Assembly (NCBI RefSeq): GCF_007000325.2
Contig: NZ_CP117267.1
Location: 558,001 to 622,000 of the forward strand
DNA from: Rhizobium rhododendri
GTDB taxonomy: Bacteria; Pseudomonadota; Alphaproteobacteria; Rhizobiales; Rhizobiaceae
DNA: 64,000 bases
Direction of reading: 5' to 3'
The notes beneath the pieces are model-generated. The model searched no databases and was not told the origin of the DNA. It was given only the letters and a program-made list of their open reading frames with translations. This document shows, piece after piece, positions 36,810 through 48,814 of the stretch. Positions within the stretch are counted from its first letter, which is position 1. Every line of letters starts with the position of its first letter. Position numbers and translations under genes: made by a program.

Positions 36810-37229
36810 ATGTCAGAACAGCAGGCGTTGTCGCGGGAAGCCGGTGGAGATATCGCAGCCAAGCCCCGGAAAAAGGTTCTCAGCGCCGCCGATTGCCCAC
36901 ACCGCCTGCTTCTGGAGCAGGTCGCCGACAAATGGTCGGTGCTGCTGCTGGCAGCCCTTTGCGACGGCCCCCTGCGCTTCAACGAGATCCGCCGTACGCT
37001 GGAGGGCATCACCCAGAAATCCCTGACCCAGAGCCTGCGTCGTCTCGAGCGCAACGGGATCGTCGACCGCCGCGTCATCGATACATCGCCGGTTGCCGTC
37101 GAGTACAGCATCACCCCCCTTGGTCATTCGCTGAAAACGCCTTTCCGCGCTCTCTACAGCTGGACGGTCGACAACCTGCAGGACGTTGAGAAGGCCCGCG
37201 CCCGGTTCGACCAGAGGAAGGGTGGGTGA
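36810..37229 (+). CDS. HxlR family transcriptional regulator
   Basis: A 139-residue winged-helix regulator: cysteine C29 in ADCPHR at the conserved redox position of HxlR/YodB-like sensors, then LLLEQVADKWSVLLLAALCDGPLRFNEIRRTLEGITQKSLTQSLRRLERNGIVDRR. Proteins of this sort sense quinones, diamide or aldehydes through the cysteine. It faces the Old Yellow Enzyme gene across 100 bp, the obvious target. Confidence 0.93.
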   Translation: MSEQQALSREAGGDIAAKPRKKVLSAADCPHRLLLEQVADKWSVLLLAALCDGPLRFNEIRRTLEGITQKSLTQSLRRLERNGIVDRRVIDTSPVAVEYSITPLGHSLKTPFRALYSWTVDNLQDVEKARARFDQRKGG

Positions 37230-37294
37230 GGAGATGTTGCGATTGATTGCGCGACTGCTATAAGCGGCGATCTTTGCATCAGGAGTAAATTTCG

Positions 37295-37600
37295 ATGGCA
37301 GCCGATAACGACGAATACGTGTATGACGAGGCAACAGGCGACTGGCGTCCCGCGTCCGAAGTAAAGGCTGCCGGCGCTTCCGGTGCCGTCGAAGTGCGCG
37401 ATGCCTCCGGCACGGTTCTGAAGGACGGCGATAGCGTCACGCTGATCAAGGATCTCAAGGTCAAGGGCGCAGGCCAGACCCTGAAGCAGGGCACCGTCAT
37501 CAAGTCCATCCGTCTGACCGACAATCCGGAAGAGATCGACTGCCGCCACGACGCCATCAAGGGCCTCGTCCTGCGCACCGAGTTCGTCCGCAAGCGTTGA
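37295..37600 (+). CDS. PhnA (YjdM) domain protein without zinc ribbon
   Basis: A 101-residue protein containing the C-terminal PhnA domain (VEVRDASGTVLKDGDSVTLIKDLKVKGAGQTLKQGTVIKSIRL and EEIDCR). Family members usually have an N-terminal zinc ribbon of about 30 residues; here the first 25 residues are acidic and cysteine-free. Despite its name, PhnA is not part of the C-P lyase pathway, and its function is unknown. Start ATG 37295 follows AGGAGTAAA. A terminator-like stem follows. Confidence 0.88.
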   Translation: MAADNDEYVYDEATGDWRPASEVKAAGASGAVEVRDASGTVLKDGDSVTLIKDLKVKGAGQTLKQGTVIKSIRLTDNPEEIDCRHDAIKGLVLRTEFVRKR

Positions 37601-37608
37601 TCGCCAAA

Positions 37609-37644
37609 GCCCCGGGATCAGAACCGGGGCTCACTCCGGTTTTC
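37609..37644. terminator. Terminator-like hairpin between convergent genes
   Basis: AGCCCCGG (37609-37616) / CCGGGGCT (37625-37632), followed a few bases later by TTTT. Lies between the convergent PhnA-like and DUF853 genes. Confidence 0.6.
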
Positions 37645-37665
37645 TCGTTTCACACCCGGCGCTTG

Positions 37666-39222
<1,557 letters not shown>

Positions 39223-39436
39223 CCGTCGTCTCCCCACCGGATCAGGCAGCCCTGCCGGCTGCGATCGTGTTTTACATTGCTTAGTTATAAAGGGGGTCTT
39301 CCGCAGGAACAACAACTTGCTGCGGGCACTGCCATAATCGCAGAAAAGCTATCTCCCGCTTCGCGTCGCCTTGAGTTGGCAGGCCAAACAAAATACGCTT
39401 GAGGCTACCCTTTAATCCCTGTGGCAGGAGAGCCCC

Positions 39437-39835
39437 ATGAACGAAGTCGTAGACCAGATCGCCGCCAAGGCAGGCATCGCCCCCGATATCGCCGAACGCG
39501 CCGTCGGCATGATGCTCGGCTTCCTGCAGCGCGAGGCGCCGGATGGCCCCGTCTCGAAGATGATCACGGCGATCCCTGGCGCGCCCGATCTCGTAGCCCA
39601 GTTCAATGGTGCCGAGACTGGTGGCGGCGGCGGCCTGCTAGGAGGCCTCATGAGCGCCGTCGGCGCTGGCGGCGGCATCATGGCGCTCGGTCAGGAACTG
39701 ATGAGCCAGGGGCTCGGCATGAGCGAGATCTCGGCGCTCGCCAAGGAAACCATCGCAGTCGCAAGGCAATATGCCGGTGACGAAGTCGTCGACGAGGTCG
39801 TCGGCTCGATCCCGGGGCTCAGCCAGTTCGTCTGA
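39437..39835 (+). CDS. Small Gly-rich protein, DUF2780-like
   Basis: A 132-residue protein: N-terminal helix with DQIAAKAGIAPDIAERAVGMMLGFLQREAPDGPVSKM, a glycine-rich centre (GGGGGLLGGLMSAVGAGGG) and a helical C-terminus ending VVGSIPGLSQFV. It resembles small proteins of the DUF2780/DUF937 type; function unknown. Start preceded by GGCAGGAGAG. No partner genes. Confidence 0.7.
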   Translation: MNEVVDQIAAKAGIAPDIAERAVGMMLGFLQREAPDGPVSKMITAIPGAPDLVAQFNGAETGGGGGLLGGLMSAVGAGGGIMALGQELMSQGLGMSEISALAKETIAVARQYAGDEVVDEVVGSIPGLSQFV

Positions 39836-39879
39836 TCCGGTAATATAAGGCGGCGGTTCGGAAAAATTCGGACTGTCGC

Positions 39880-40134
39880 CTATGCCTCATTGTCCAGCCA
39901 TTCGCGCAGCGCGGCGTTGATGCGCGTCTGCCAACCCGGACCACCCTCGCGAAACCGCTCCAGGACATCCGCATCGAGCCGGATTGTCGTCGATTCCTTC
40001 GGTGTATCGATCAGCGGCCGACCGCGCCTGACGGGCACGCTCCTGAATTTCTCGATCCATTCGGGTGTGGAAAGGTCAGGCGCGTCGTCCTCGTCATGCC
40101 ATTCTGCCTGCGTAGACTTTTCGCTCTCGGTCAT
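39880..40134 (-). CDS. brnA: BrnA antitoxin
   Basis: An 84-residue BrnA-type antitoxin: the acidic N-terminus, the segment RRGRPLIDTPKESTTIRLDADVLERFREGGPGWQTRINAALREWL is the ribbon-helix-helix typical of BrnA. It overlaps the toxin gene by 41 bp, in the usual order brnT then brnA. Neutralises BrnT and represses the operon. Confidence 0.92.
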   Translation of the reverse strand: MTESEKSTQAEWHDEDDAPDLSTPEWIEKFRSVPVRRGRPLIDTPKESTTIRLDADVLERFREGGPGWQTRINAALREWLDNEA

Positions 40135-40366
40135 TGGCCTTCCTCATGCTGATTATACGCTCATGACCATCGCGTGGTGTCCACACGACGATTATCATTC
40201 TGCCGTCAAGCCAACCAACGGTGATGAACCTCTGTTCGCCGTAGTCGGCTCGATCGTCTTCTCTGGTGAGGGTATCACCGGCAAAAACTTCGCTGCAGCG
40301 CGCAAAGTCCAGCCCACGCTCCCATAGGGCACCATTGCGTTTTGCAGGATCGAAAACAATCGCCAT
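40094..40366 (-). CDS. brnT: BrnT toxin (RNase)
   Basis: A 90-residue BrnT RNase toxin: FDPAKRNGALWERGLDFARCSEVFAG at the N-terminus, YGEQRFITVGWLDGRMIIVVWTPRDGHERIISMRKANDRERKVY at the C-terminus, with the family catalytic Arg/Lys/Tyr residues. Overlaps brnA by 41 bp. BrnT cleaves RNA and arrests growth; induced in several stresses in Brucella. Confidence 0.93.
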   Translation of the reverse strand: MAIVFDPAKRNGALWERGLDFARCSEVFAGDTLTREDDRADYGEQRFITVGWLDGRMIIVVWTPRDGHERIISMRKANDRERKVYAGRMA

Positions 40367-40466
40367 TTTTGTTACTACAAAAATCTATAATTTGCAATAA
40401 CGATACGATAGCAACTTTTGCGAGCAATGATAGTCCCGACGAGGCCCGTTGCCCGGGCGCCAAACT

Positions 40467-41240
40467 TCAGCCGCCCTTCACCACCACCAGAAACATCCGC
40501 GGAAAGCGCAGCAGCACGCGGCCGTCGGCGAGTGGGGGGTAGGCTGCCCGGACCCGTTCCAGGTAGTCGGCAGTGAACTCATCGCGGTGGGTGCTGCCGG
40601 CGTTGTCGAGATAGGGGCGCAGGCCGGTGCCCTTGACCCATTCGACGATCGCTTCAGCATCGGCCATCGGGTGGTTGTAGATGGTATGCCAGATGTCGAT
40701 GCGCGATGACTTGCCGATCAGCCGGTCGTAATAGACGGAGGGTTCGGCGAGGGGAGTGCGGCGGACGCTCTTTGCCTCGAACGCCGGACGCCAGGGCCCG
40801 GCATGCGTTGTCTCTTCCATCAGCAGGTGTGTCGGCTCGTTGAGATTGTCCGGCATCTGCACCGCCAGCACGCCGCCGGGCGCAAGGCCGTCCAGCAGCC
40901 TGTCGAAGATGTCGAGATGGTTGGGCAGCCACTGGAAGACGGCGTTGGCAAACAGCAGGTCGGTCTTTTCGCTCGGTTGCCAGGTCGCAAGATCCGCCTG
41001 CGTGAAGGTAGTGCCGGGCATCCGCCGGCGCGCGCTCTCCAGCATGTCGAGATCGCTGTCGAGGCCGGAAACCCCGGTGGCACCGAAGCGCTCGACGATC
41101 AGCTCCGTCGAATTGCCGGGTCCGCAGCCGAGGTCGATTGCACGGGCAACCGTTTCAAGCGGCACCTGCGCCAGCAGGTCGCGCGCCGGGCGGGTGCGCT
41201 CGTCCTCGAACTTCACATACTGGTTTGCCGACCACGCCAT
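40467..41240 (-). CDS. tam: Trans-aconitate 2-methyltransferase-like protein
   Basis: A 257-residue class I SAM-dependent methyltransferase. N-terminal [27 protein letters not shown] and SAM motif [21 protein letters not shown] are typical of Tam; the later [19 protein letters not shown] too. It methylates trans-aconitate, a spontaneous isomer inhibiting the citrate cycle. It follows the TerC-type gene by 60 bp on the same strand, maybe co-transcribed. Confidence 0.93.
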   Translation of the reverse strand: MAWSANQYVKFEDERTRPARDLLAQVPLETVARAIDLGCGPGNSTELIVERFGATGVSGLDSDLDMLESARRRMPGTTFTQADLATWQPSEKTDLLFANAVFQWLPNHLDIFDRLLDGLAPGGVLAVQMPDNLNEPTHLLMEETTHAGPWRPAFEAKSVRRTPLAEPSVYYDRLIGKSSRIDIWHTIYNHPMADAEAIVEWVKGTGLRPYLDNAGSTHRDEFTADYLERVRAAYPPLADGRVLLRFPRMFLVVVKGG

Positions 41241-41300
41241 GTCATGTCTCCCTGTCTTTTCAGACAGACCATTGGCGCCAACTATGACGCCAGCATGACG

Positions 41301-42860
41301 TCAGGCCGGCTCCGCGACCCGGCTGATCCGCACCTTGGCGATGTTGCGGCCTTCCAGCTTGACGATCTCGAAAGCCAGGTCCTCGGAGGCAAAGTTCTCG
41401 CCCTCGTGCGGCAGGTGGCCGAGACGCCAGAGGATGAAGCCGGCCAGCGTCGAATAGCGGTCGTTTTCGTCGACGAGGTCGGCGTCGACCAGTTTCGAGG
41501 CCTGGCGGATGTCGATCCAGCCATCGACGGTCAGCGATCCGTCCGCGCCCCTCTCGATTGACAGTTTTTCGTCGTCCTCGTCCGGAAATTCGCCGGCGAT
41601 GGCTTCAAGCAGGTCGGTCGTCGTCACCATGCCCTCGATCTCGCCGTACTCGTCGAGAATGACGGCAATCGCCTGGTTCGAAAGCCGCAGCTGCTCCATC
41701 AGCTTCAGCGCCGTGATGCTTTCATGCACGACGAGCGGCTGGCGGATCGACCGCGCCAGATCGACAGCGCCGTCCTTCAGGAGGTCGCGTAGCAGATCGC
41801 GGGCGCTGGCGATGCCGATGAAATTGTCGAGGCTGCCGCGCGCCACCGGAAAGCGCGAATGGCCGACGTCGAGGATCAGCTGCTGCAGTTCGGCCTGGGG
41901 CTTGTCGAGGTCGAGCCAGTCGATGTCGATGCGGGGCGTCATGATCGAGCGGGCAGAACGGTCGGCCAGTGCCAGCACGCCCTGGATCATGTCCTTCTCC
42001 TCGTTCGAGAAGACTTCGGCTTCGCCGGCCTGTTCGGCGATCAAGTCAACCGTCTGCCCGAGCGTGCCCTGAGAGCGCTTGCCGCCGAGCAGGCCCAGCA
42101 CCGCGTCGGCGGTGCGGTCACGGATGTTGCTCGGCGTGATTAGCCGCTCCTTGCTGTGGCGTGCGAGCTGGTTCAGCGCCTCGATGATGACCGAGAAGCC
42201 GATTGCCGCATAGAGATAGCCCTTCGGTATGTGGATGCCAAAACCTTCGATGATCAGCGAGAAGCCGATCATCATGAGAAAGCCGAGGCAGAGGATGACG
42301 ACGGTCGGATGCTTCGAGACGAACAGCGTCAGCGGCTTCGACAGCATAAGCATGACGCCAACGGCAATGATGACGGCCATCATCATCACCGCGAGGTCCT
42401 GCACCATGCCGACGGCGGTAATCACGCTGTCGAGCGAGAAGATCGCGTCGAGCACGACGATCTGCACGATCACCTGCCAGAAGACGGCATGGACCTGCTT
42501 CTTATCCTTGCTGTCCTCCTGGCCTTCCAGCCGCTCGTGCAGCTCCATCGTCCCCTTGAACAGCAGGAAGATGCCGCCGATGATGAGGATGATGTCACGG
42601 CCCGAGAAGCCGAAATTCATCACCGTGAACAACGGCGTCGTCAGCGTCACGATCCAGGCAATGGAGGCCAGCAGTCCAAGACGGATGACCAGCGCCAGGC
42701 CGAGACCGATAAGCCTTGCCGAATCGCGCTGTTGCGGCGGCAGCTTGTCCGCGAGGATCGCGATAAACACGAGGTTGTCGATGCCGAGAACGATCTCGAG
42801 AACGATGAGGGTGGCCAGACCGACCCAGACGGAAGGATCGGAAATCCAGTCGAAGATCAT
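41301..42860 (-). CDS. TerC membrane protein with CBS and CorC-type domains
   Basis: A 519-residue protein of the YegH/YoaE architecture: TerC membrane domain (about 1-230, 7 helices, [24 protein letters not shown]), then a CBS pair (about 300-425) and a CorC_HlyC C-terminal domain (about 440-515). The acidic membrane residues suggest metal ion export (manganese in related Alx/TerC proteins). Start MIFDWISD is the canonical one, though no clear ribosome site is seen. Confidence 0.93.
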   Translation of the reverse strand: MIFDWISDPSVWVGLATLIVLEIVLGIDNLVFIAILADKLPPQQRDSARLIGLGLALVIRLGLLASIAWIVTLTTPLFTVMNFGFSGRDIILIIGGIFLLFKGTMELHERLEGQEDSKDKKQVHAVFWQVIVQIVVLDAIFSLDSVITAVGMVQDLAVMMMAVIIAVGVMLMLSKPLTLFVSKHPTVVILCLGFLMMIGFSLIIEGFGIHIPKGYLYAAIGFSVIIEALNQLARHSKERLITPSNIRDRTADAVLGLLGGKRSQGTLGQTVDLIAEQAGEAEVFSNEEKDMIQGVLALADRSARSIMTPRIDIDWLDLDKPQAELQQLILDVGHSRFPVARGSLDNFIGIASARDLLRDLLKDGAVDLARSIRQPLVVHESITALKLMEQLRLSNQAIAVILDEYGEIEGMVTTTDLLEAIAGEFPDEDDEKLSIERGADGSLTVDGWIDIRQASKLVDADLVDENDRYSTLAGFILWRLGHLPHEGENFASEDLAFEIVKLEGRNIAKVRISRVAEPA

Positions 42861-43239
42861 AGTTCTGCGTTGGCGGCCGCAGTCATTACAGACCGGCCAC
42901 TCCCCTGTTTTGAGATTGGGTGATGTGTGTTTACGCTTAGATCGGCCGACGACGGGCGTCCACGCGTCGAAATGCCGATGGCTGGTGTCACGGACGAGGA
43001 GCGCCAGCGACCCGCTTCGCCGGGTCTACAATCGTCGCTGCCCTCGTCTGCCGGCATATCGCGCTCGGCATGGGGCAGGCTTGTACTGGATGGGTCGCTA
43101 TCGGGCATCGGTGCAATCTGGCGTCGAACTGCTGTTTGCGCAAGGGGGAGAGGACGAAAACATCGGTACAGGCGAGGTTATGAACACACTGCATGCCAGC
43201 AAGCCGACCGCAGCGCGCTGCGGCGGTCGGCCTTGGATA
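42861..43239. other. Intergenic region upstream of TerC-type gene
   Basis: 379 bp with no supported gene. On the minus strand, 33 bases before the TerC-type ATG, is GGGGAGTGGCCGG (42893-42905), one base off the conserved start of Mn-sensing yybP-ykoY leaders. A small hairpin GACCCG-N6-CGGGTC is at 43009-43026. Confidence 0.5.
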
Positions 43240-43698
43240 TTACGATGCCAGAATACGGATGCCGTGCTCGCCGGCGGCAACCAGAAATCGTTCGGCTTCC
43301 TCGTCGGACGCGACTTCCGCCTGCGGGCCGATGTCGGCAACTTCGAAATAGGTGGCCATGTCCTTGTCGATGATGGCCGAAAAGACGACGGCTTCGGGGC
43401 CGGTATTGCTGTAACCATGCGGCACGTTGCCGGGGATGGAAATGATGTCGCCAGCCTGCGCCTGCGTCTCCGAGAGGCCGGAGTCGGTCATCTGCTGCAC
43501 AGTCAGCGTACCCTCGAGAATGCGGAACACTTCGGGGCTGGCATGGCTGTGAAGAGGCGTGCCGCCACCGGAGGGAACCGTGACGTCGAAGACGTTGAGC
43601 CACGTGCCTTCAAGGCGCGCCTGGCGCTGGACGTGGTCGCCGAGCACGAAAAGAGGCTTGGCCTGTGCTGCCGTATCGGCATGGGAGGAGTCGGACAT
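43240..43698 (-). CDS. Cupin domain protein
   Basis: A 152-residue single-domain cupin: motif 1 GTPLHSHASPEVFRILEG with His/His/Glu metal ligands, and motif 2 GDIISIPGNVPHGYSNTGP. Small conserved-barrel proteins of this kind bind metal and are dioxygenases, isomerases or ligand sensors; nothing here specifies which. Isolated gene; ATG 43698 gives a short polar N-terminus. Confidence 0.88.
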   Translation of the reverse strand: MSDSSHADTAAQAKPLFVLGDHVQRQARLEGTWLNVFDVTVPSGGGTPLHSHASPEVFRILEGTLTVQQMTDSGLSETQAQAGDIISIPGNVPHGYSNTGPEAVVFSAIIDKDMATYFEVADIGPQAEVASDEEAERFLVAAGEHGIRILAS

Positions 43699-44024
43699 GA
43701 TGTCGCTTTCTTGTTTTTCTTCTTGAGGACGCGTCCGTTAAACCCTTCGACCACCCTTGGCAACCGTGCGGCCATGGTCATACGGACGGGCAGCCCTGCG
43801 TCATATTCACGGGTACGAACGCGGCATTGCAGTCTGAAGCGCATTCGAGCGACCTTTGGAGGTCGGCCGAACCAGCCGTGCATCGCCACCTTCGTGCCCT
43901 TGCAACTGAGTGCTAGCACGCTCTCCGATACAGACATGTGACAAGCAAGACATCGGAAGCGAGGCGTATGGCCCGAATGCAACCCGGCGACTAAGCGCTC
44001 CCGATGAAGCCGCCGACCGCGACG
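43699..44024. other. Non-coding stretch between cupin and alcohol dehydrogenase
   Basis: 326 bp in which I see no gene, hairpin or repeat. Frames across it are shadows with no protein features. Confidence 0.5.
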
Positions 44025-45065
<1,041 letters not shown>

Positions 45066-45312
45066 CGGCAGTTCCGATTCGAGTGGGCGTTGGATGGTGT
45101 CCATGATGGCACGCCACCACGGCTGCTTCCACTCTGCGGCCCATCAATTCTGCTCATGCACCAATTCATGCGACGGATGGCAAGCGCAGGAAAGTTGCGC
45201 CGGCTTTGCACCTTCGCGTCATTTGTTGCGAATGGATTTGCCTTGGAGATTTCTTCTTGATTCTCGCCTTCCATGAGGTCTTGTCTCGTGACGAAATTCG
45301 AAGGAGACCACC

Positions 45313-46200
45313 ATGGCTGTCGATACATCGCCGCGTTCCGCCACCTGGACCTATGTCGACGGCGAGTGGCTGCCCGGCAACCCGCCGCTGATCGGGCCCA
45401 CGTCGCATGCGATGTGGCTGGCCTCGACGGTCTTCGACGGTGCACGCTGGTTCGATGGCATCGCGCCCGATCTCGATCTGCATTGCCAGCGCGTCAACCG
45501 CTCGGCCCGCGCCATGGGCCTCGAACCGACCATGACGGCCGAACAGATCGAGGCGCTGGCCATGGAGGGCGTGAAGAAATTCGATGGCACTTCGGCGCTC
45601 TATATCAAGCCGATGTACTGGGGCGAGCACGGGATGCCGACCAGCGTCGTCGCCGTCGATCCGGCCTCGACCCGCTTCGCGCTCTGCCTGTTCGAAGCGC
45701 CGATGAACAATGCCAAGCCGCAGTCCCTGACCGTCTCGCCCTATCGCCGCCCGTCGCCGGAGACGGCGATGACCGAGGCCAAGACCGGCTCGCTCTACCC
45801 GAACAGCGGCCGGATGATTATCGAAGCCCGCAGCCGTGGCTTCGACAATGCGCTTGCCTGCGACATGAACGGCAACGTCGCAGAAACCGCATCCTCGAAC
45901 GTCTTCATGGTCAAGGACGGCGCTGTATTCACACCCGTCGCCAACCGCACCTTTCTGGCCGGCATCACCCGCGAGCGGATCATCGGCCTGCTCCGCCAGG
46001 CCGGCTTCGACGTTCGCGAGACGACATTATCCGTTGCCGACTTCATGGCGTCGGACGAGGTTTTCACGACGGGCAACTATTCGAAGATCGTCAGCGTCGA
46101 CCGCCTCGATGGCCGCACCTTCGGCGAAGGACCGGTCGCTCGCAAGGCACTGGAAATCTACATGGACTGGGCCCATTCGCGCAAAGCCACCGACGAGTAA
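45313..46200 (+). CDS. ilvE: Branched-chain amino acid aminotransferase
   Basis: A 295-residue class IV PLP enzyme. PLP-lysine K157 in TEAKTGSLYPNSGR, the phosphate-binding GNVAETASSNVFMVKDG, and LAGITRERIIGLL are characteristic. Catalyses transamination of Leu, Ile, Val with 2-oxoglutarate. ATG 45313 has AAGGAGACCACC upstream. A D-amino acid aminotransferase or other class IV role cannot be excluded, since many rhizobia have several copies. Confidence 0.87.
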   Translation: MAVDTSPRSATWTYVDGEWLPGNPPLIGPTSHAMWLASTVFDGARWFDGIAPDLDLHCQRVNRSARAMGLEPTMTAEQIEALAMEGVKKFDGTSALYIKPMYWGEHGMPTSVVAVDPASTRFALCLFEAPMNNAKPQSLTVSPYRRPSPETAMTEAKTGSLYPNSGRMIIEARSRGFDNALACDMNGNVAETASSNVFMVKDGAVFTPVANRTFLAGITRERIIGLLRQAGFDVRETTLSVADFMASDEVFTTGNYSKIVSVDRLDGRTFGEGPVARKALEIYMDWAHSRKATDE

Positions 46201-46290
46201 TCGGCTCATCTTTAGACGCATGAAGACGAGTTGGCGGCGAGACACGATGGCCACGCCCGCTGCGGGCGGCACAGGCGTAGTGCGAAAATC

Positions 46291-46647
46291 CTACTTGGCC
46301 CGTCCGACGGGCTTGCCCTTCGTCTGCCAGAGCGCATGCACCTCCTGCCAGTCCGGCACGCGGTCGGCATAGAATCCCAACGTCTTGCCGGTCGCAATCG
46401 AACCGAATGCCTTCATCGCCTGCAGATGCGCGCCGTCGACAAGATAGCGGCGCATGGCGGCCTCGTCTTTCCAGACTGTCAGCGTGTGATGGACGCCGTC
46501 TATCTGTCGTGTATCCGTCGAGATGTTCCCCTCTGCCTTCTGCGCCTGCAGCATCGAGGGGATGGCGTGCCACCAGAAGCGCGGGAGATGACGCCGCGCC
46601 TTGATCTGCAGGCCCGTAATCGACACGTAGACCATCGTTCCGTCCAT
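46291..46647 (-). CDS. Dimeric alpha/beta barrel (ABM/DUF3291-like) protein
   Basis: A 118-residue protein like antibiotic-biosynthesis-monooxygenase or DUF3291 domains: MVYVSITGLQIKARRHLPRFWWHAIPS, then HHTLTVWKDEAAMRRYLVDGAHLQAMKAF. Such proteins often degrade or bind small aromatic compounds or haem. ATG 46647 has GGGAGCAG upstream. Faces a TetR gene, which may control it. Confidence 0.75.
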   Translation of the reverse strand: MDGTMVYVSITGLQIKARRHLPRFWWHAIPSMLQAQKAEGNISTDTRQIDGVHHTLTVWKDEAAMRRYLVDGAHLQAMKAFGSIATGKTLGFYADRVPDWQEVHALWQTKGKPVGRAK

Positions 46648-46757
46648 GACTGCTCCCGTCCGCGAGGCCTGCTGGCTCGCATCTAGACACTGTAAAGATA
46701 TATGGCATTCATGCCGGCCTCTCGTCAAGGGCGATCTTGTCGGTGTAAGGATGCGGG

Positions 46758-47351
46758 ATGACTCAGACCTATCATCATGGTGCGCTTCGTCCGGCCCTGC
46801 TTGCCGCAGCGGAGGCAATCCTCGACCGCGACGGTATCGACGCCCTCACGTTGCGGGCCGCGGCACGCGAAGCTGGCGTCTCCCATGCGGCACCGTCCCA
46901 TCATTTCGGCGATATCACCGGCCTGCTGACCGAGTTGGCGGCCGCAGGCTTCGTCCGACTGCGGCAGGCTCTCGAGAAGCATCTGGCCGAACCGGACCCA
47001 CGCACGCGAGTTCAGGCACTGGCGCACGGTTATGTCGCCTTCGCCAGGGCCCATCCCGGGATATTCCTGCTGATGTTCCGCTCGGAGCGGCTGGACTGGT
47101 CTTCCCCGGCGCTGGCGACGGCAGGCGTCGCCGCCTTCGCCCTGCTGACCCCTGACCAGTCCGGCCCGGCACCGGCCACCACGCCGCAAAACTTCGAGAC
47201 CCTGGTGCTGGCCAGCACACGCTGGTCGCTGATGCACGGGCTGGCCACCCTGCTGATCGACGGCCGGCTCGGCGCAATGGCGGAAAAAACGCCGGACGCG
47301 GATCTCGAGCGACTGATCGAGGCGGTGATCCGCAATGGTCTCCCGGCCTGA
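46758..47351 (+). CDS. TetR family transcriptional regulator
   Basis: A 197-residue TetR protein with HTH at about residues 5-52 (LRPALLAAAEAILDRDGIDALTLRAAAREAGVSHAAPSHHFGDITGLL) and a TetR C-terminal (WHG-type) domain. Divergent from the ABM-like gene; 110 bp lie between. Ligand unknown. Confidence 0.9.
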   Translation: MTQTYHHGALRPALLAAAEAILDRDGIDALTLRAAAREAGVSHAAPSHHFGDITGLLTELAAAGFVRLRQALEKHLAEPDPRTRVQALAHGYVAFARAHPGIFLLMFRSERLDWSSPALATAGVAAFALLTPDQSGPAPATTPQNFETLVLASTRWSLMHGLATLLIDGRLGAMAEKTPDADLERLIEAVIRNGLPA

Positions 47352-47482
47352 TCGAGGCGCTCGTCAGACTGTTTGCCAAATTCCCCGTTGCACAACAGAA
47401 GAAAATGCATTTTCCTTGTGACCAAGCCGGTGTTTCCGAGTTTTGTCTGAACCGTAATGTGCCGGAGAGCGGGGAGGGGTTC

Positions 47483-48334
47483 ATGAAGAGCAACCGCGCC
47501 AGCCTGGAAGAGATCCGCGGCTTTTTCGCCAAGCGCATGGCCGCCGTCAGCCTGTCCCGCGATCCACGCCTCGAGCGTGTCTTCGAGCTCGTTCCCCGCG
47601 AAGTCTTTCTCGGCCCGGGGCCGTGGCATGTCTGGGTAGAGGGCAGCAACTACCTGGAAACGCCGAGCGCCGATCCCGTCTATCTCTACGAGAACAACCT
47701 TGTCGCCCTGGATGCAGCCAAAGGCATCAACAATGGCGAGCCTTTCCTGCATGCCTCGTGGATCGGAGCGGTCGCCCCGCAGCGCGGCGAAAGCGTAACC
47801 CATATCGGCGCGGGTACTGGATACTACACGGCCATCCTGGCGCTTCTGACCGTGCCGGATGGCAAGGTCACAGCTTTCGAACGGGAAACCCATCTCGCCG
47901 ACAGAGCGCGGCTCAATCTCCAGCCCTTCGAAGGCGTCACCGTCGTCAATGCCAACGCCACGCAAGCAGCCATGCCGATGTCCGACGTCATCTACGTCAA
48001 TGCCGGCGTTGCCGCGCCCCCGGTTGCCTGGCTGCAGGCGCTGAAGCCAGGCGGGCGGCTGATTTTCCCCTGGCGACCGACGCAGGGTGTCGGATTGACG
48101 TTGCTCATCCGCGCCGATGCAAATGGCTTCAGCGTCGCCCCGCAGAGACCGTCGTGGTTCATTCCCTGCATCGGCGCATCCGATGAGATCGTCGCGACGC
48201 GGACGCCACAAAGCGCATCGGAGGCACGATCCGTCCGCTCGGTATGGATCACGACCGCAAGGGCGCCGGACGACACCGCCATTGCCGTCTATCCCGATGT
48301 CTGGTTTTCCAGCGATATCCCGCAATCTGCCTGA
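47483..48334 (+). CDS. Protein-L-isoaspartate O-methyltransferase-like
   Basis: A 283-residue SAM-dependent methyltransferase of the Pcm type: RVFELVPREVFLGPGPW, the SAM motif VTHIGAGTGYYTAILALL and LKPGGRLIFPWRPT. Longer than typical Pcm (~210 aa), with an extra C-terminal segment. It may repair isoaspartyl residues; other protein methyltransferase roles are possible. ATG 47483 has GGGGAGGGG upstream. Confidence 0.82.
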   Translation: MKSNRASLEEIRGFFAKRMAAVSLSRDPRLERVFELVPREVFLGPGPWHVWVEGSNYLETPSADPVYLYENNLVALDAAKGINNGEPFLHASWIGAVAPQRGESVTHIGAGTGYYTAILALLTVPDGKVTAFERETHLADRARLNLQPFEGVTVVNANATQAAMPMSDVIYVNAGVAAPPVAWLQALKPGGRLIFPWRPTQGVGLTLLIRADANGFSVAPQRPSWFIPCIGASDEIVATRTPQSASEARSVRSVWITTARAPDDTAIAVYPDVWFSSDIPQSA

Positions 48335-48525
48335 GCGGCTTTGGGTGCGGTGACATTCCTGCAAATTAAAGCCGCCGCCTCACGCCCTCGCATGCTATGC
48401 TCTGCGCGAGACCTGCGATGCCACGCTACCGCAGGCAGCTTTTCCGGACGCAAGGGGACAAGAGGCGATGACGCTTCAGCCCCCGATTTTTAAAGGCGAC
48501 CGGGCCGTTTTCAGAAGGTAGTCCG

Positions 48526-48777
48526 ATGTCGCTTACGTTTCCCAATGCCAGCCGCAGCTATGACGAACCCGGTCGCCGCGTTCGCTTCCTCGGTCACGAC
48601 GGCATGTTCCAAGTCCAGCTGTTCGTCGATGTCGACGTGTTTGCCGGCGCCAATTCCGAGGCCGGCTATCTCGCCGCCTTCGACGCCAAGCGCAGCGGCA
48701 TCCAGGCCGTCGCCACAAAGGCCTACGCCGCCACCCGCCGCAGCTCCTACATCCTGACGTCGAAGGATTTCAGGTAA
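48526..48777 (+). CDS. DUF1488 family protein
   Basis: An 83-residue small protein beginning MSLTFPNASRSYDEPGRRVRFLGHDG, the standard DUF1488 start. Function unknown. It is tail-to-tail with the MFS gene. Confidence 0.82.
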   Translation: MSLTFPNASRSYDEPGRRVRFLGHDGMFQVQLFVDVDVFAGANSEAGYLAAFDAKRSGIQAVATKAYAATRRSSYILTSKDFR

Positions 48778-48814
48778 AACAGCACCATCCGACTTTGAAC
48801 GAGACGGCGCCCTC

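Noticed and set aside
42927..43373. 148-residue frame upstream of TerC
   Set aside because: Arg-rich, overlaps the cupin gene antisense, no ribosome site.
42229..43941. 570-residue plus-strand open frame
   Set aside because: It covers the antisense of TerC and cupin genes; composition is Arg/Ser/Thr-rich shadow sequence with no domain.
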